This document shows, piece after piece, positions 9,021 to 20,772 of a stretch of DNA of 64,000 nt (positions are counted from its first letter, which is position 1; each line of letters starts with the position of its first letter). The DNA lies in the NCBI GenBank assembly GCA_029817715.1, contig JARUPY010000394.1, positions 620,001 to 684,000 of the forward strand, written 5' to 3'. The position numbers were made by a program, and so were the translations under genes. Source of the stretch: Melastoma dodecandrum. Its lineage: Eukaryota > Streptophyta > Magnoliopsida > Myrtales > Melastomataceae. The notes under the pieces are model-generated. The model saw only the letters and a program-made list of their open reading frames with translations. It was not told the origin of the DNA and did not search any database.

Positions 9021-12000
9021 ATGACGGATGAAGGAGTGCCCATAGCGGTACGTGAGTTCACCGAAGTGGAACATTCTCTTCCAGGGAAGAGGAAGGCATA
9101 CCTTATGGGGCAGTATCGGAAGATGGATCCTCCAAAATTTAAGGGGGACGAAGGGCCTGAGTTGGCGGAAGATTTTATCAATGATGTGGAGAAGATCTAC
9201 GACTCCTTGGTGTGTACACCCGAGGAGAAATTGTGCCTAGCTGAATACTCACTTCAAAGAGGAGCGGAAACTTGGTGGAAGGCAAGTAAGGGGAGTGCCA
9301 AGATGGGCCAAAGTGGGGATGCTTGGACAATGTTCAAGACGGCATTCCTGGACAAATACTTGCCATTTTCGTATCGGACGGATAAGGCATTGGAGTTTAC
9401 TCAACTGAACCAAGGAAATATGTCGGTAGATGAGTATGAGACAAGGTATACGGTTCTATCTCACTACGGACCTGTTATGGATGAGTTGAGTCGGGCGAGG
9501 AAATTCGAATTGGGGTTGGAACCCCATATTAGGATGCAAGTGTCTACGCTTTGTTTGACTACTTATGAGGAAGTGTACAAGAGGGCTCAGAATGCGGAAA
9601 TGTCATGGAAGGCAGTGAAGGAGGTGGAGGAAGCTGAAAGGGCAAAGAGAAGGGTGGAGGGCGGAATGCCTCCTCCTAAGAGGTTTAGGCCGAGTGGATC
9701 CTTCTCGGGTCAGAGAGGATTTGTGTCACGACCTCCGCGTCCTCCTATGCCTATGAGGAGCTTTAACCGAGGGGGAAACCATGGCTCAAGGATGCGCGGC
9801 CCTCCCACTTGTCCTCGGTGCAACAAACAACATTTTGGGTTCTCATGTGTAACCAATGAACCCTTGTGCTACCAATGTGGGAAACCGGGCCATTTGAGGA
9901 GGAATTGCCCTCAAGGTGGTGGAGTGGAAAATAGCCAAAGAACCGGCATGAGTGCTCCAAGAGGAAGGGGTAGCATGAGATTGGGTCCGACCGTGACGGC
10001 CTCAAGAGGATCGGTGAGTGGACCGGTGAACACCGCGAGGCTGAATGCGCTTACGGAGGATGAAGCGAATGCTTCACGAGGAGTGATCTCAGGTACGGTT
10101 CAACTTCAAGGTGAATTACTACATGCATTGTTTGATACTGGTGCGACGCATTCGTTTGTGGCACAAAGGTGTGTGGAATTGTATGAATGGCCGGTTGAGA
10201 AACTTGAGAAACGGATGCGTGTGGTGTTGCCTTCGGGAAATGAATTGGAAATAGAGAAAGCATGTTATGCATGCGAGTTGATGGTTGCGGGATTGAGTTT
10301 TGTGATTGATCTCATTGTGCTGCAGATAAGTGACTTTGATGTGATATTGGGCATGGATTGGTTGGCTTCGAGCCATGCTCAAGTGGATTGTGAATCGAAG
10401 CGACTTTTGATCACGGATGAGAAAGGGAAGTCCCGTGAGTACATAGGCCATGGAGGATACGGCCGAATTTTGATGGTATCTGCAGTACGAATGTACAGGT
10501 GGATGAGGACAGGACATGAAGTGTATCTTGCGTTGATGCTTAACAAAGAAGCTGAAATTCCAAGGTTGGAGCAAATAGAAGTGGTAAGAGACTTCGCGGA
10601 TGTATTTCCGGAAGAGCTGCCAGGATTACCACCGGAAAGAGATGTAGAGTTTGAAATCGACTTACTTCCGAGGACCGCTCCTATTTCGCGTGCTCCATAT
10701 CGAATGAGTTTGGTTGAGTTAAAAGAATTGAAAGCACAATTGCAAGAGCTTGTAGAAAAGAAATATGTACGTCCTAGTGTAAGCCCGTGGGGCGCACCTG
10801 TACTGTTTGTAAGAAAGAAAGACGGTAGTATGAGATTATGTATAGACTATCGTTTGTTGAATCAAAGAACGATTAAGAATCGCTATCCCCTACCTCGTAT
10901 TGATGACTTGTTTGATCAATTACAAGGATCAGTTGTGTATTCGAAGATAGATCTTCGGTCAGGATATTATCAGATTGGTGTAAAGGAAGAGGATATTCCT
11001 AAGACCGCGTTTAGAACACGTTATGGGCATTATGAATTCAGAGTAATGCCGTTTGGATTGACAAATGCACCAGCGGTGTTTATGGGATTAATGAATCAAG
11101 TGTTTAGACCGTACTTGGATCACTTCGTGGTGGTGTTCATAGATGATATCCTCGTGTATTCCAAGAGTTGGGAAGAACATAAAGAACACTTAGAGATTGT
11201 GTTGAAAACATTGAGGGAAAACAAATTATATGCCAAATTGAGTAAGTGTGAATTTTGGCTTGAAAAAGTAGCATTCCTTGGCCATGTGATATCGGCCACA
11301 GGAGTGGAAGTAGATCCTTCGAAGATTGAGGCAATAAAAGAGTGGCCACGCCCGAAGAGTGTGTCAGAAGTTCGAAGTTTCTTGGGATTGGCGGGCTATT
11401 ATCGAAGATTTGTGGAAGGATTTTCGAAAATTGTAACTCCCATAACGAAACTCTTGAGGAAGGATGTCAAATATGAGTGGTCGGACAAATGTGAAACAAG
11501 CTTTGAGGAATTGAAGAAGAGATTGACTAGTGCGCCGATTTTGACATTGCCAACGGGAACGGGTGGTTTTGTAGTATATTGTGATGCTTCAGCACAAGGC
11601 TTGGGTGGAGTGTTAATGCAACATGGAAAAGTTGTAGCCTATGCTTCAAGACAATTAAGGAAGCATGAGGAAAACTACCCTACACATGACTTGGAATTGG
11701 CTGCGGTGGTGTTTGTGTTAAAGTTGTGGAGGCACTACTTGTATGGAGAGAAATTTGAAATCTATACGGATCATAAGAGTTTAAAGTATTTGTTTACTCA
11801 ACAAGAGTTGAACATGAGACAACGCCGATGGGTGGAATTGTTAAAGGATTATGATTGTACAATTGTGTACCATCCTGGAAGGGCTAATGTAGTGGCGGAC
11901 GCATTGAGTAGAAAACACATAGCTCTCATGTGTTTGATTTTAGAAGAATCAAAGATGATCGAACAAATGGGCAATCTAAATATTCGATTGGAAGATTCAG

Positions 12001-13469
12001 AAGGAACTCTATATATGGCCAGGGGGCAAGTGGAACCGGAAGTGATTGGAATGATTAGAGACGCCCAAGTTCGTGATGAATACTTGGTGATTGTAAGAGA
12101 AGGGCTTGGGACGACACCTTATGAACGGTTCAAGTTAGCGGCCGATGGGTTGCTAAAATTTCAAGGAAGGATTTGTGTTCCAGAAGATGTTGTAGTAAAG
12201 AAAAAGCTTTTGGATGAGGCACATAAGACCGCATATGGTGTGCATCCCGGAATAACGAAAATGTACCGGAACTTGAGACAATTTTATTGGTGGCCTAAGA
12301 TGAAAAGAGGTATTGCCAGATATGTGAACCGGTGCACCGTTTGCCAGATGGTAAAGATTGAACATCGAAAGCCAGGGGGATTGTTAGAACCACTGCCTGT
12401 ACCCGAATGGAAGTGGGAAGATATTGCAATGGACCTTGTGACGAACCTACCCAAGGGTGGTCGTAATATGGATTCGATATGGGTGGTGGTGGATAGGTTA
12501 ACGAAGTCAGCCCACTTCATACCAATACAGATAAATTGGTCTCTTGATGCCTTGGCAAAAATTTATATACGAGAAGTGATAAGGTATCATGGAGTGCCTC
12601 ACACTATTACTTCAGACAGAGACCCACGGTTTACCTCGAAATTGTGGAGAAGTCTCCAAGGAGCTTTGGACACAAAGCTGCAGATGAGCACAGCTTTTCA
12701 TCCACAAACGGATGGGCAGACGGAACGGACAATACAAACGTTAGAAGATATGTTGAGGGCATGTGTATTGGAATGGAAGGGTAGTTGGGTAGACCACCTT
12801 CCATTGATTGAATTTACGTATAACAACAGCTATCATGCGAGCATTGGAATGGCCCCGTTCGAGGCCTTGTATGGGAGGAGTTGTCGATCTCCTTTGTGTT
12901 GGATGGAACCGGGTGAGAAAGTATTTGATGGTCCGGAGCTTATCAAGGAAACATCGGAAGTAATTGCGATAGTTCGAGAGAGAATGAGGACGGCTCAAAG
13001 CCGACAGAAAAGCTATGCGGATCAACGAAGGAGACCCTTGGAATTTGGAGTCGGAGATAAAGTATTTTTAAAGCTCTCCCCCATGAAGTCAATGTTCCGG
13101 ATGGGCAAGGCTCACAAGTTGAGTCCGAGGTATATAGGTCCGTATGAGATAATTGAAAGAGTAGGGAAAATGGCGTATCGAATAACTATACCTCCGGAGT
13201 TGTCGCATTGCCATGATGTTTTTCATGTCTCCATGTTAAGAAAGTATGAGCCAGATCCGGAGACAAGGGTGGAAACGACCGCAACAACGGTGAATGAGAA
13301 TTTGAGTGTGACCTTGGTACCGGCAAGAGTAATCGGGCACAAGGAGCGAACGACTCGAGGGAAGAAAACGCAACTGGTTTTGGTGTTATGGAAAGGAGAT
13401 GGAATGGAAGATCAATCTTGGGAACTAGAAGAACGTATGAAAGAGTTATATCCATCTCTTTTTGAGTAA
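9021..13469 (+). CDS. Chromovirus gag-pol polyprotein, copy 1
   Basis: This is one unbroken frame of 1,482 codons encoding the replication proteins of a Ty3/Gypsy retrotransposon. The order is: Gag (about 1-260); CCHC zinc knuckle at about 283-296 ([14 protein letters not shown]); aspartic protease with D-T-G at 372-374; reverse transcriptase with FIDD at 706-709; RNase H beginning near VYCDAS (852-857); integrase with an HHCC zinc domain near 1,069-1,105 and catalytic D1138, D1199 and E1235 (D35E spacing); and a C-terminal chromodomain-like tail (about 1,425-1,482) with [19 protein letters not shown]. Gag and Pol share one frame. The chosen ATG follows a 400-bp leader. All key catalytic motifs are present, so the protein could be functional, though activity cannot be judged from sequence. 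Confidence 0.95.
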   Translation: MTDEGVPIAVREFTEVEHSLPGKRKAYLMGQYRKMDPPKFKGDEGPELAEDFINDVEKIYDSLVCTPEEKLCLAEYSLQRGAETWWKASKGSAKMGQSGDAWTMFKTAFLDKYLPFSYRTDKALEFTQLNQGNMSVDEYETRYTVLSHYGPVMDELSRARKFELGLEPHIRMQVSTLCLTTYEEVYKRAQNAEMSWKAVKEVEEAERAKRRVEGGMPPPKRFRPSGSFSGQRGFVSRPPRPPMPMRSFNRGGNHGSRMRGPPTCPRCNKQHFGFSCVTNEPLCYQCGKPGHLRRNCPQGGGVENSQRTGMSAPRGRGSMRLGPTVTASRGSVSGPVNTARLNALTEDEANASRGVISGTVQLQGELLHALFDTGATHSFVAQRCVELYEWPVEKLEKRMRVVLPSGNELEIEKACYACELMVAGLSFVIDLIVLQISDFDVILGMDWLASSHAQVDCESKRLLITDEKGKSREYIGHGGYGRILMVSAVRMYRWMRTGHEVYLALMLNKEAEIPRLEQIEVVRDFADVFPEELPGLPPERDVEFEIDLLPRTAPISRAPYRMSLVELKELKAQLQELVEKKYVRPSVSPWGAPVLFVRKKDGSMRLCIDYRLLNQRTIKNRYPLPRIDDLFDQLQGSVVYSKIDLRSGYYQIGVKEEDIPKTAFRTRYGHYEFRVMPFGLTNAPAVFMGLMNQVFRPYLDHFVVVFIDDILVYSKSWEEHKEHLEIVLKTLRENKLYAKLSKCEFWLEKVAFLGHVISATGVEVDPSKIEAIKEWPRPKSVSEVRSFLGLAGYYRRFVEGFSKIVTPITKLLRKDVKYEWSDKCETSFEELKKRLTSAPILTLPTGTGGFVVYCDASAQGLGGVLMQHGKVVAYASRQLRKHEENYPTHDLELAAVVFVLKLWRHYLYGEKFEIYTDHKSLKYLFTQQELNMRQRRWVELLKDYDCTIVYHPGRANVVADALSRKHIALMCLILEESKMIEQMGNLNIRLEDSEGTLYMARGQVEPEVIGMIRDAQVRDEYLVIVREGLGTTPYERFKLAADGLLKFQGRICVPEDVVVKKKLLDEAHKTAYGVHPGITKMYRNLRQFYWWPKMKRGIARYVNRCTVCQMVKIEHRKPGGLLEPLPVPEWKWEDIAMDLVTNLPKGGRNMDSIWVVVDRLTKSAHFIPIQINWSLDALAKIYIREVIRYHGVPHTITSDRDPRFTSKLWRSLQGALDTKLQMSTAFHPQTDGQTERTIQTLEDMLRACVLEWKGSWVDHLPLIEFTYNNSYHASIGMAPFEALYGRSCRSPLCWMEPGEKVFDGPELIKETSEVIAIVRERMRTAQSRQKSYADQRRRPLEFGVGDKVFLKLSPMKSMFRMGKAHKLSPRYIGPYEIIERVGKMAYRITIPPELSHCHDVFHVSMLRKYEPDPETRVETTATTVNENLSVTLVPARVIGHKERTTRGKKTQLVLVLWKGDGMEDQSWELEERMKELYPSLFE

Positions 13470-13496
13470 AAATAATTTCGGGGACGAAATTCCTTA

Positions 13497-13508
13497 AGGG
13501 GGGAAGAA
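13497..13508 (+). other. Polypurine tract, copy 1
   Basis: AAGGGGGGAAGA and one further A directly precede LTR 2. This is the plus-strand primer site for reverse transcription. The copy 2 equivalent is at 20,760-20,772. Confidence 0.85.
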
Positions 13509-15867
13509 TGTAATGACCCGAAATTCTATGATAATAGATAATGAAATCAATGTATATGTGATGAGTTTGATGATAAATGAGAATGACTTGTGTATGAATG
13601 TTTAGACATGTGATGGATTAATGATGGATGCCTTGGCTGCCCAAAAATGAAGGTATGTGAATCAAAGTGGGGTTGTCGCGAAGGGGTTAAAGGTTGAAAG
13701 ACGAATGCCCGAAGTGGGCGTTATAATATTAAGGTTCGTCCTAGATTGAACACAAGGAGGTTCGGAGTAGGTCGGGTAAGGGTCAACGGCCACCGACCCC
13801 GGGGGCGATAGCCATCGACTCCCTAACATGCCCAAGGGGCGATGGAAAGACGACCCCGGGCAAGTGCGAAGACAGGGGAGGATAGGATCGACCCCCATAT
13901 CGCCCAGGGGGCGAGGGAGGATCGACCCTCGCATTGCCCAAGGGGCGACTGCCTTGCGAAGGATGAACGCGCCCGTGTCGCCCAAGGGGCAACGGACAGA
14001 CGTACCATAGATATATCCCGGGGGCGACCCATGAGCGATGAGTGGGCAATGCGTGAGCATTATATGGATGATAGCAAGGGGCTCGGAGGGAGTCCAGAGG
14101 GGGTCCAGGGGGGGACCCAACGGGGGCTCAGAGGGAGTCCAGAGGGGGTCCAGAGGGGACCCAACGGGGGTCCAGAGGGGGCCCAGAGGGGGTCCAGAGG
14201 GGACCCAACGGGGGCTCAGAGGGGGTCCAGAGGGGGCCCAGAGGGGATCCGAGGAGGGACGCCTATGTGGTCATTGAACCAATACCCACCGTTGATGACA
14301 TGGACAAAAGCTTCCAAGGATGAGTTGTGGCCATGGGATCAAGTTGACTAGTCAACCAAATATATTATTATTATATTATGGGAGTCCAAATTATGATTAT
14401 GGTAATTTGGTCCCTAGTTGCTAATGGAAGAGGATGAAGGGGGTCTCATGAAGGAAATGAAGCGGTGAACCCCTCTTGAAGGGGTGGAAATTCGTCCTCC
14501 TTCCCCACATAACACATAACACATACACACACAAAAAGACTTGGAAAGAAAAAGGAAGAAGGGGAGCTCGGCGAAGGGGAAGAAGAAGAGGAAAGGAAGG
14601 CGGTTCGAAGCACCAAGGTGGATCCGCAAGAGAGGAGAGTTAGGCGACGGTCAAGCCTAAGGTTGAGGGCCAAGGAAAGGCAACCCCCGCGAGCGGAGGT
14701 GATCCGGCGAAGGGCGGAGCTCACCGACTTGTGTCGAGGTGCAACCGGCCGGTAACCCCTACATCCCTCCTTCGCTTTTAAGCTTAGTTGTGGTGCATGC
14801 TGTTTAAATTCGTGGCTGTGGTTGGGCTGTGATTTGGAGATGGTTTGGAGAGGGTTAGAGGGTGGCCGAACCCCTAAGGTGGAGGGGAGCCACCCGAACC
14901 CCTCTACGTTTGAGTATGTGTATGCGTGTGGTTGTTGGCTTACCGAAAGGCTGCGCTTGGGGCGAGCCTTGAGGGGAATGATTGCGGTCCTTAGGGGCTG
15001 GAAATGAGTGAAGTTAAGGTATGGAATAGGGGAGCGTTGAGCCGCGTGTTGGCTGCGCTTCGCCTCGCGCTCTAAGAGCGGAACCGCGTGGCTTTGGCCA
15101 TGGAAAGTAAATCGGCCAAGGGCTGGAAATCATGCGGCGTTGTAAGGCCGGAACGGAAGCCTAGAAGGGCTGTCCCTCGTGCTAGAAAAGCACGGAAAAG
15201 TTATGCTCGGGGGTGGATGGGAGGTGAGACCGAATGGGGTGACATTCGGTTGAAACGGGCAAGAATAATGAGTGTGTCGCAGCTGCGAGGAAATCTTCCG
15301 CAGCTGCGAAAGTCTCTGTGGTGTGCTCCATTTGGCTTCTTCGCAGCTGCGAGGAAATCTTTCGCAGGTGCGAAAGTCTCCGTGGTTGCAAACTTCCTCT
15401 TACCCGCAGCTGCGTCAAGACTCTCCGCAGCTGCGGAGGTCTCTGAACGTGGAAAGGTGTTGAGTTTCGGGACGATCCGTTTGGAGTTTGGTTCTGATAT
15501 TTTAAGGGTGTCTTCCTACCTTATCTAAGAGGTTGAAAATGGTAGACACGAATGAAAATTGATGGGATAGGTTGAAAGCCGAATTGGTTGAAGTTTGGGG
15601 TCTGTATTGCACAAAAATGGATGTTTATGTACGGATGACTTTGCAAAATGTGTGCCATCATTATATTTGTATGTGGGGGTTAAAATGAAGTGGATTGTAG
15701 TTCATTGCAGGTTATGGAGGCTTGTTGAGCTGCACATTTTAGTTAGTAGAAGCATTTGTTATTTTTTTTAAGTTTTGAGCTTGTAGCTCATGTATATGTA
15801 AAGAAACATTTGTTAATCAATAAGAATGAGAGGTTTTTGCTTAAATCAAAAAGGGAGGAACCTTTCA
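13509..15867 (+). repeat. Chromovirus LTR 2 (middle, mosaic)
   Basis: This 2,359-bp LTR is shared between the two internal regions and has no target duplication at either edge. It resembles LTR 1 in its minisatellite, carries private substitutions over about 15,036-15,290, and agrees with LTR 3 at several sites around 15,635-15,690. It lacks the 18-bp-scale stretch with TTACTTGAGTGAC found before the palindrome array in LTRs 1 and 3. The pattern fits recombination or gene conversion. Confidence 0.9.
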
Positions 15868-15869
15868 AG

Positions 15870-15882
15870 TGGTATCAGAGCC
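15870..15882 (+). other. Primer binding site, copy 2
   Basis: TGGTATCAGAGCC lies two bases after LTR 2, the same as in copy 1. It shows that the second internal region also has a complete start for minus-strand synthesis. Confidence 0.88.
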
Positions 15883-16284
15883 TAGGATCGTTTTGGAGTG
15901 ATAAGGGTGGAATTTGGGTTATTTTTGCATTGAAAATGCACTTTGTGCCATGCGCATGCGTATGTAATTGTTTGGATTGATTTGGAGTTGATTCAGATGA
16001 GTTGGTATTGAGAAAAAAGTGAATGGAAAGGGGTTCGGAATTGCCAAATTATGTGTGTATGAGAACACATGAGTGGGTGTTTGGTTTGGAAAGTTTGAGG
16101 TTTAAACATCACGGAAGGTGATGGAAACAAGCGCTTTGTGCGCTAAAGGCATGGTGCCGTAAAAGAACACCTAAAAAGGGGGTTGATTGAATTTGAAATG
16201 TGTGTATTGAGGCTGCAAATGTGTGCCTAAGTTGGAATGAATGAGATGTATGACTAAATGTTTGAATGGTGATTTGATAGGGAA

Positions 16285-19200
16285 ATGACGGATGAAGGAG
16301 TGCCCATAGCGGTACGTGAGTTCACCGAAGTGGAACATTCTCTTCCAGGGAAGAGGAAGGCATACCTTATGGGGCAGTATCGGAAGATGGATCCTCCAAA
16401 ATTTAAGGGGGACGAAGGGCCTGAGTTGGCGGAAGATTTTATCAATGATGTGGAGAAGATCTACGACTCCTTGGTGTGTACACCCGAGGAGAAATTGTGC
16501 CTAGCTGAATACTCACTTCAAAGAGGAGCGGAAACTTGGTGGAAGGCAAGTAAGGGGAGTGCCAAGATGGGCCAAAGTGGGGATGCTTGGACAATGTTCA
16601 AGACGGCATTCCTGGACAAATACTTGCCATTTTCATATCGGACGGATAAGGCATTGGAGTTTACTCAACTGAACCAAGGAAATATGTCGGTAGATGAGTA
16701 TGAGACAAGGTATACGGTTCTATCTCACTACGGACCTGTTATGGATGAGTTGAGTCGGGCGAGGAAATTCGAATTGGGGTTGGAACCCCATATTAGGATG
16801 CAAGTGTCTACGCTTTGTTTGACTACTTATGAGGAAGTGTACAAGAGGGCTCAGAATGCGGAAATGTCATGGAAGGCAGTGAAGGAGGTGGAGGAAGCCG
16901 AAAGGGCAAAGAGAAGGGTGGAGGGCGGAATGCCTCCTCCTAAGAGGTTTAGACCGAGTGGATCCTTCTCGGGTCAGAGAGGATTTGTGTCACGACCTCC
17001 GCGTCCTCCTATGCCTATGAGGAGCTTTAACCGAGGGGGAAACCATGGCTCAAGGATGAGCGGCCCTCCCACTTGTCCTCGGTGCAACAAACAACATTTT
17101 GGGTTCTCATGTGTAACCAATGAACCCTTGTGCTACCAATGTGGGAAACCGGGCCATTTGAGGAGGAATTGCCCTCAAGGTGGTGGAGTGGAAAATAGCC
17201 AAAGAACCGGAATGAGTACTCCAAGAGGAAGGGGTAGCATGAGATTGGGTCCGACCGTGACGGCCTCAAGAGGATCGGTGAGTGGACCGGTGAACACCGC
17301 GAGGCTGAATGCGCTTACGGAGGATGAAGCGAATGCTTCACGAGGAGTGATCTCAGGTACGGTTCAACTTCAAGGTGAATTACTACATGCATTGTTTGAT
17401 ACTGGTGCAACGCATTCGTTTGTGGCACAAAGGTGTGTGGAATTGCATGAATGGCCGGTTGAGAAACTTGAGAAACGGATGCATGTGGTGTTGCCTTCGG
17501 GAAATGAATTGGAAATAGAGGAAGCATGTTATGCATGCGAATTGATGGTTGCGGGATTGAGTTTTGTGATTGATCTCATTGTGCTGCAGATAAGTGACTT
17601 TGATGTGATATTGGGCATGGATTGGTTGGCTTCGAGCCATGCTCAAGTGGACTGTGAATCGAAGCGACTTTTGATCACGGATGAGAAAGGGAAGTCCCGT
17701 GAGTACATAGGCCATGGAGGATACGGCCGAATTTTGATGGTATCTGCAGTACGAATGTACAGGTGGATGAGGACAGGACATGAAGTGTATCTTGCGTTGA
17801 TGCTTAACAAAGAAGCTGAAATTCCAAGGTTGGAGCAAATAGAAGTGGTAAGGGACTTCGCGGATGTATTTCCGGAAGAGCTGCCAGGATTACCACCGGA
17901 GAGAGATGTAGAGTTTGAAATCGACTTACTTCCGGGGACCGCTCCTATTTCGCGTGCTCCATATCGAATGAGTTTGGTTGAGTTAAAAGAATTGAAAGCA
18001 CAATTGCAAGAGCTTGTAGAAAAGAAATATGTACGTCCTAGTGTAAGCCCGTGGGGCGCACCTGTACTGTTTGTAAGAAAGAAAGACGGTAGTATGAGAT
18101 TATGTATAGACTATCGTTTGTTGAATCAAAGAACGATTAAGAATCGCTATCCCCTACCTCGTATTGATGACTTGTTTGATCAATTACAAGGATCAGTTGT
18201 GTATTCGAAGATAGATCTTCGGTCGGGATATTATCAGATTGGTGTGAGGGAAGAGGATATTCCTAAGACCGCGTTTAGAACACGTTATGGGCATTATGAA
18301 TTCAGAGTAATGCCGTTTGGATTGACAAATGCACCAGCGGTGTTTATGGGATTAATGAATCAAGTGTTTAGACCGTACTTGGATCACTTCGTGGTGGTGT
18401 TCATAGATGATATCCTCGTGTATTCCAAGAGTTGGGAAGAACATAAAGAACACTTAGAGATTGTGTTGAAAACATTGAGGGAAAACAAATTATATGCCAA
18501 ATTGAGTAAGTGTGAATTTTGGCTTGAAAAAGTAGCATTCCTTGGCCATGTGATATCGGCCACAGGAGTGGAAGTAGATCCTTCGAAGATTGAGGCAATA
18601 AAAGAGTGGCCACGCCCGAAGAGTGTGTCAGAAGTTCGAAGTTTCTTGGGATTGGCGGGCTATTATCGAAGATTTGTGGAAGGATTTTCGAAAATTGTAA
18701 CTCCCATAACGAAACTCTTGAGGAAGGATGTCAAATACGAGTGGTCGGACAAATGTGAAACAAGCTTTGAGGAATTGAAGAAGAGATTGACTAGTGCGCC
18801 GATTTTGACATTGCCAACGGGAACGGGTGGTTTTGTAGTATATTGTGATGCTTCAGCACAAGGCTTGGGTGGAGTGTTAATGCAACATGGAAAAGTTGTA
18901 GCCTATGCTTCAAGACAATTAAGGAAGCATGAGGAAAACTACCCTACACATGACTTGGAATTGGCTGCGGTGGTGTTTGTGTTAAAGTTGTGGAGGCACT
19001 ACTTGTATGGAGAGAAATTTGAAATCTATACGGATCATAAGAGTTTAAAGTATTTGTTTACTCAACAAGAGTTGAACATGAGACAACGCCGATGGGTGGA
19101 ATTGTTAAAGGATTATGATTGTACAATTGTGTACCATCCTGGAAGGGCTAATGTAGTGGCGGACGCATTGAGTAGAAAACACATAGCTCTCATGTGTTTG

Positions 19201-20733
19201 ATTTTAGAAGAATCAAAGATGATCGAACAAATGGGCAATCTAAATATTCGATTGGAAGATTCAGAAGGAACTCTATATATGGCCAGGGGGCAAGTGGAAC
19301 CGGAAGTGATTGGAATGATTAGAGACGCCCAAGTTCGCGATGAATACTGGGTGATTGTAAGAGAAGGGCTTGGGACGACAACGTATGAACGGTTCAAGTT
19401 AGCGGCCGATGGGTTGCTAAAATTTCAAGGAAGGATTTGTGTTCCAGAAGATGTTGTAGTAAAGAAAAAGCTTTTGGATGAGGCACATAAGACCGCATAT
19501 GGTGTGCATCCCGGAATAACGAAAATGTACCGGAACTTGAGACAATTTTATTGGTGGCCTAAGATGAAAAGAGGTATTGCCAGATATGTGAACCGGTGCA
19601 CCGTTTGCCAGATGGTAAAGATTGAACATCGAAAGCCAGGGGGATTGTTAGAACCACTGCCTGTACCCGAATGGAAGTGGGAAGATATTGCAATGGACTT
19701 TGTGACGAACCTACCCAAGGGTGGTCGTAATATGGATTCGATATGGGTGGTGGTGGATAGGTTAACGAAGTCAGCCCACTTCATACCAATACAGATAAAT
19801 TGGTCTCTTGATGCCTTGGCAAAAATTTATATACGAGAAGTGATAAGGTATCATGGAGTGCCTCACACTATTACTTCAGACAGAGACCCACGGTTTACCT
19901 CGAAATTGTGGAGAAGTCTCCAAGGAGCTTTGGACACAAAGCTGCAGATGAGCACAGCTTTTCATCCACAAACGGATGGGCAGACGGAACGGACAATACA
20001 AACGTTAGAAGATATGTTGAGGGCATGTGTATTGGAATGGAAGGGTAGTTGGGTAGACCACCTTCCATTGATTGAATTTACGTATAACAACAGCTATCAT
20101 GCGAGCATTGGAATGGCCCCGTTCGAGGCCTTGTATGGGAGGAGTTGTCGATCTCCTTTGTGTTGGATGGAACCGGGTGAGAAAGTATTTGATGGTCCGG
20201 AGCTTATCAAGGAAACATCGGAAGTAATTGCGATAGTTCGAGAGAGAATGAGGACGGCTCAAAGCCGACAGAAAAGCTATGCGGATCAACGAAGGAGACC
20301 CTTGGAATTTGGAGTCGGAGATAAAGTATTTTTAAAGCTCTCCCCCATGAAGTCAATGTTCCGGATGGGCAAGGCTCACAAGTTGAGTCCGAGGTATATA
20401 GGTCCGTATGAGATAATTGAAAGAGTAGGGAAAATGGCGTATCGAATAACTATACCTCCGGAGTTGTCGCATTGCCATGATGTTTTTCATGTCTCCATGT
20501 TAAGAAAGTATGAGCCAGATCCGGAGACAAGGGTGGAAACGACCGCAACAACGGTGAATGAGAATTTGAGTGTGACCTTGGTACCGGCAAGAGTAATCGG
20601 GCACAAGGAGCGAACGACTCGAGGGAAGAAAACGCAACTGGTTTTGGTGTTATGGAAAGGAGATGGAATGGAAGATCAATCTTGGGAACTAGAAGAACGT
20701 ATGAAAGAGTTATATCCATCTCTTTTTGAGTAA
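16285..20733 (+). CDS. Chromovirus gag-pol polyprotein, copy 2
   Basis: This is a second unbroken 1,482-codon frame with the same domain order and all the same catalytic motifs as the copy at 9,021: CCHC knuckle, D-T-G protease, FIDD reverse transcriptase, RNase H and D35E integrase, then the chromodomain-like tail. I count about a dozen amino-acid differences, for example R/S in SRMRGPP, Y/H in VELYEWP, R/G in LLPRTAP, L/W in DEYLVIV and L/F just after the first integrase Asp. Most fall in Gag, protease and early RT. I see none after about residue 1,139. Copy 2 has W in EYWVIV, which looks like the commoner family state, so copy 1 may carry more recent damage. Confidence 0.95.
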   Translation: MTDEGVPIAVREFTEVEHSLPGKRKAYLMGQYRKMDPPKFKGDEGPELAEDFINDVEKIYDSLVCTPEEKLCLAEYSLQRGAETWWKASKGSAKMGQSGDAWTMFKTAFLDKYLPFSYRTDKALEFTQLNQGNMSVDEYETRYTVLSHYGPVMDELSRARKFELGLEPHIRMQVSTLCLTTYEEVYKRAQNAEMSWKAVKEVEEAERAKRRVEGGMPPPKRFRPSGSFSGQRGFVSRPPRPPMPMRSFNRGGNHGSRMSGPPTCPRCNKQHFGFSCVTNEPLCYQCGKPGHLRRNCPQGGGVENSQRTGMSTPRGRGSMRLGPTVTASRGSVSGPVNTARLNALTEDEANASRGVISGTVQLQGELLHALFDTGATHSFVAQRCVELHEWPVEKLEKRMHVVLPSGNELEIEEACYACELMVAGLSFVIDLIVLQISDFDVILGMDWLASSHAQVDCESKRLLITDEKGKSREYIGHGGYGRILMVSAVRMYRWMRTGHEVYLALMLNKEAEIPRLEQIEVVRDFADVFPEELPGLPPERDVEFEIDLLPGTAPISRAPYRMSLVELKELKAQLQELVEKKYVRPSVSPWGAPVLFVRKKDGSMRLCIDYRLLNQRTIKNRYPLPRIDDLFDQLQGSVVYSKIDLRSGYYQIGVREEDIPKTAFRTRYGHYEFRVMPFGLTNAPAVFMGLMNQVFRPYLDHFVVVFIDDILVYSKSWEEHKEHLEIVLKTLRENKLYAKLSKCEFWLEKVAFLGHVISATGVEVDPSKIEAIKEWPRPKSVSEVRSFLGLAGYYRRFVEGFSKIVTPITKLLRKDVKYEWSDKCETSFEELKKRLTSAPILTLPTGTGGFVVYCDASAQGLGGVLMQHGKVVAYASRQLRKHEENYPTHDLELAAVVFVLKLWRHYLYGEKFEIYTDHKSLKYLFTQQELNMRQRRWVELLKDYDCTIVYHPGRANVVADALSRKHIALMCLILEESKMIEQMGNLNIRLEDSEGTLYMARGQVEPEVIGMIRDAQVRDEYWVIVREGLGTTTYERFKLAADGLLKFQGRICVPEDVVVKKKLLDEAHKTAYGVHPGITKMYRNLRQFYWWPKMKRGIARYVNRCTVCQMVKIEHRKPGGLLEPLPVPEWKWEDIAMDFVTNLPKGGRNMDSIWVVVDRLTKSAHFIPIQINWSLDALAKIYIREVIRYHGVPHTITSDRDPRFTSKLWRSLQGALDTKLQMSTAFHPQTDGQTERTIQTLEDMLRACVLEWKGSWVDHLPLIEFTYNNSYHASIGMAPFEALYGRSCRSPLCWMEPGEKVFDGPELIKETSEVIAIVRERMRTAQSRQKSYADQRRRPLEFGVGDKVFLKLSPMKSMFRMGKAHKLSPRYIGPYEIIERVGKMAYRITIPPELSHCHDVFHVSMLRKYEPDPETRVETTATTVNENLSVTLVPARVIGHKERTTRGKKTQLVLVLWKGDGMEDQSWELEERMKELYPSLFE

Positions 20734-20759
20734 AAATAATTTCGGGGACGAAATTCCTT

Positions 20760-20772
20760 AAGGGGGGAAGAA
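20760..20772 (+). other. Polypurine tract, copy 2
   Basis: AAGGGGGGAAGAA immediately precedes LTR 3 and is identical to the tract before LTR 2. Confidence 0.85.

Noticed and set aside
10119..10574. 151-codon minus-strand frame inside gag-pol, also at 17,383
   Set aside because: It lies antisense to a clearly functional-looking protease/RT region and shows no domain; it is a shadow of that frame.
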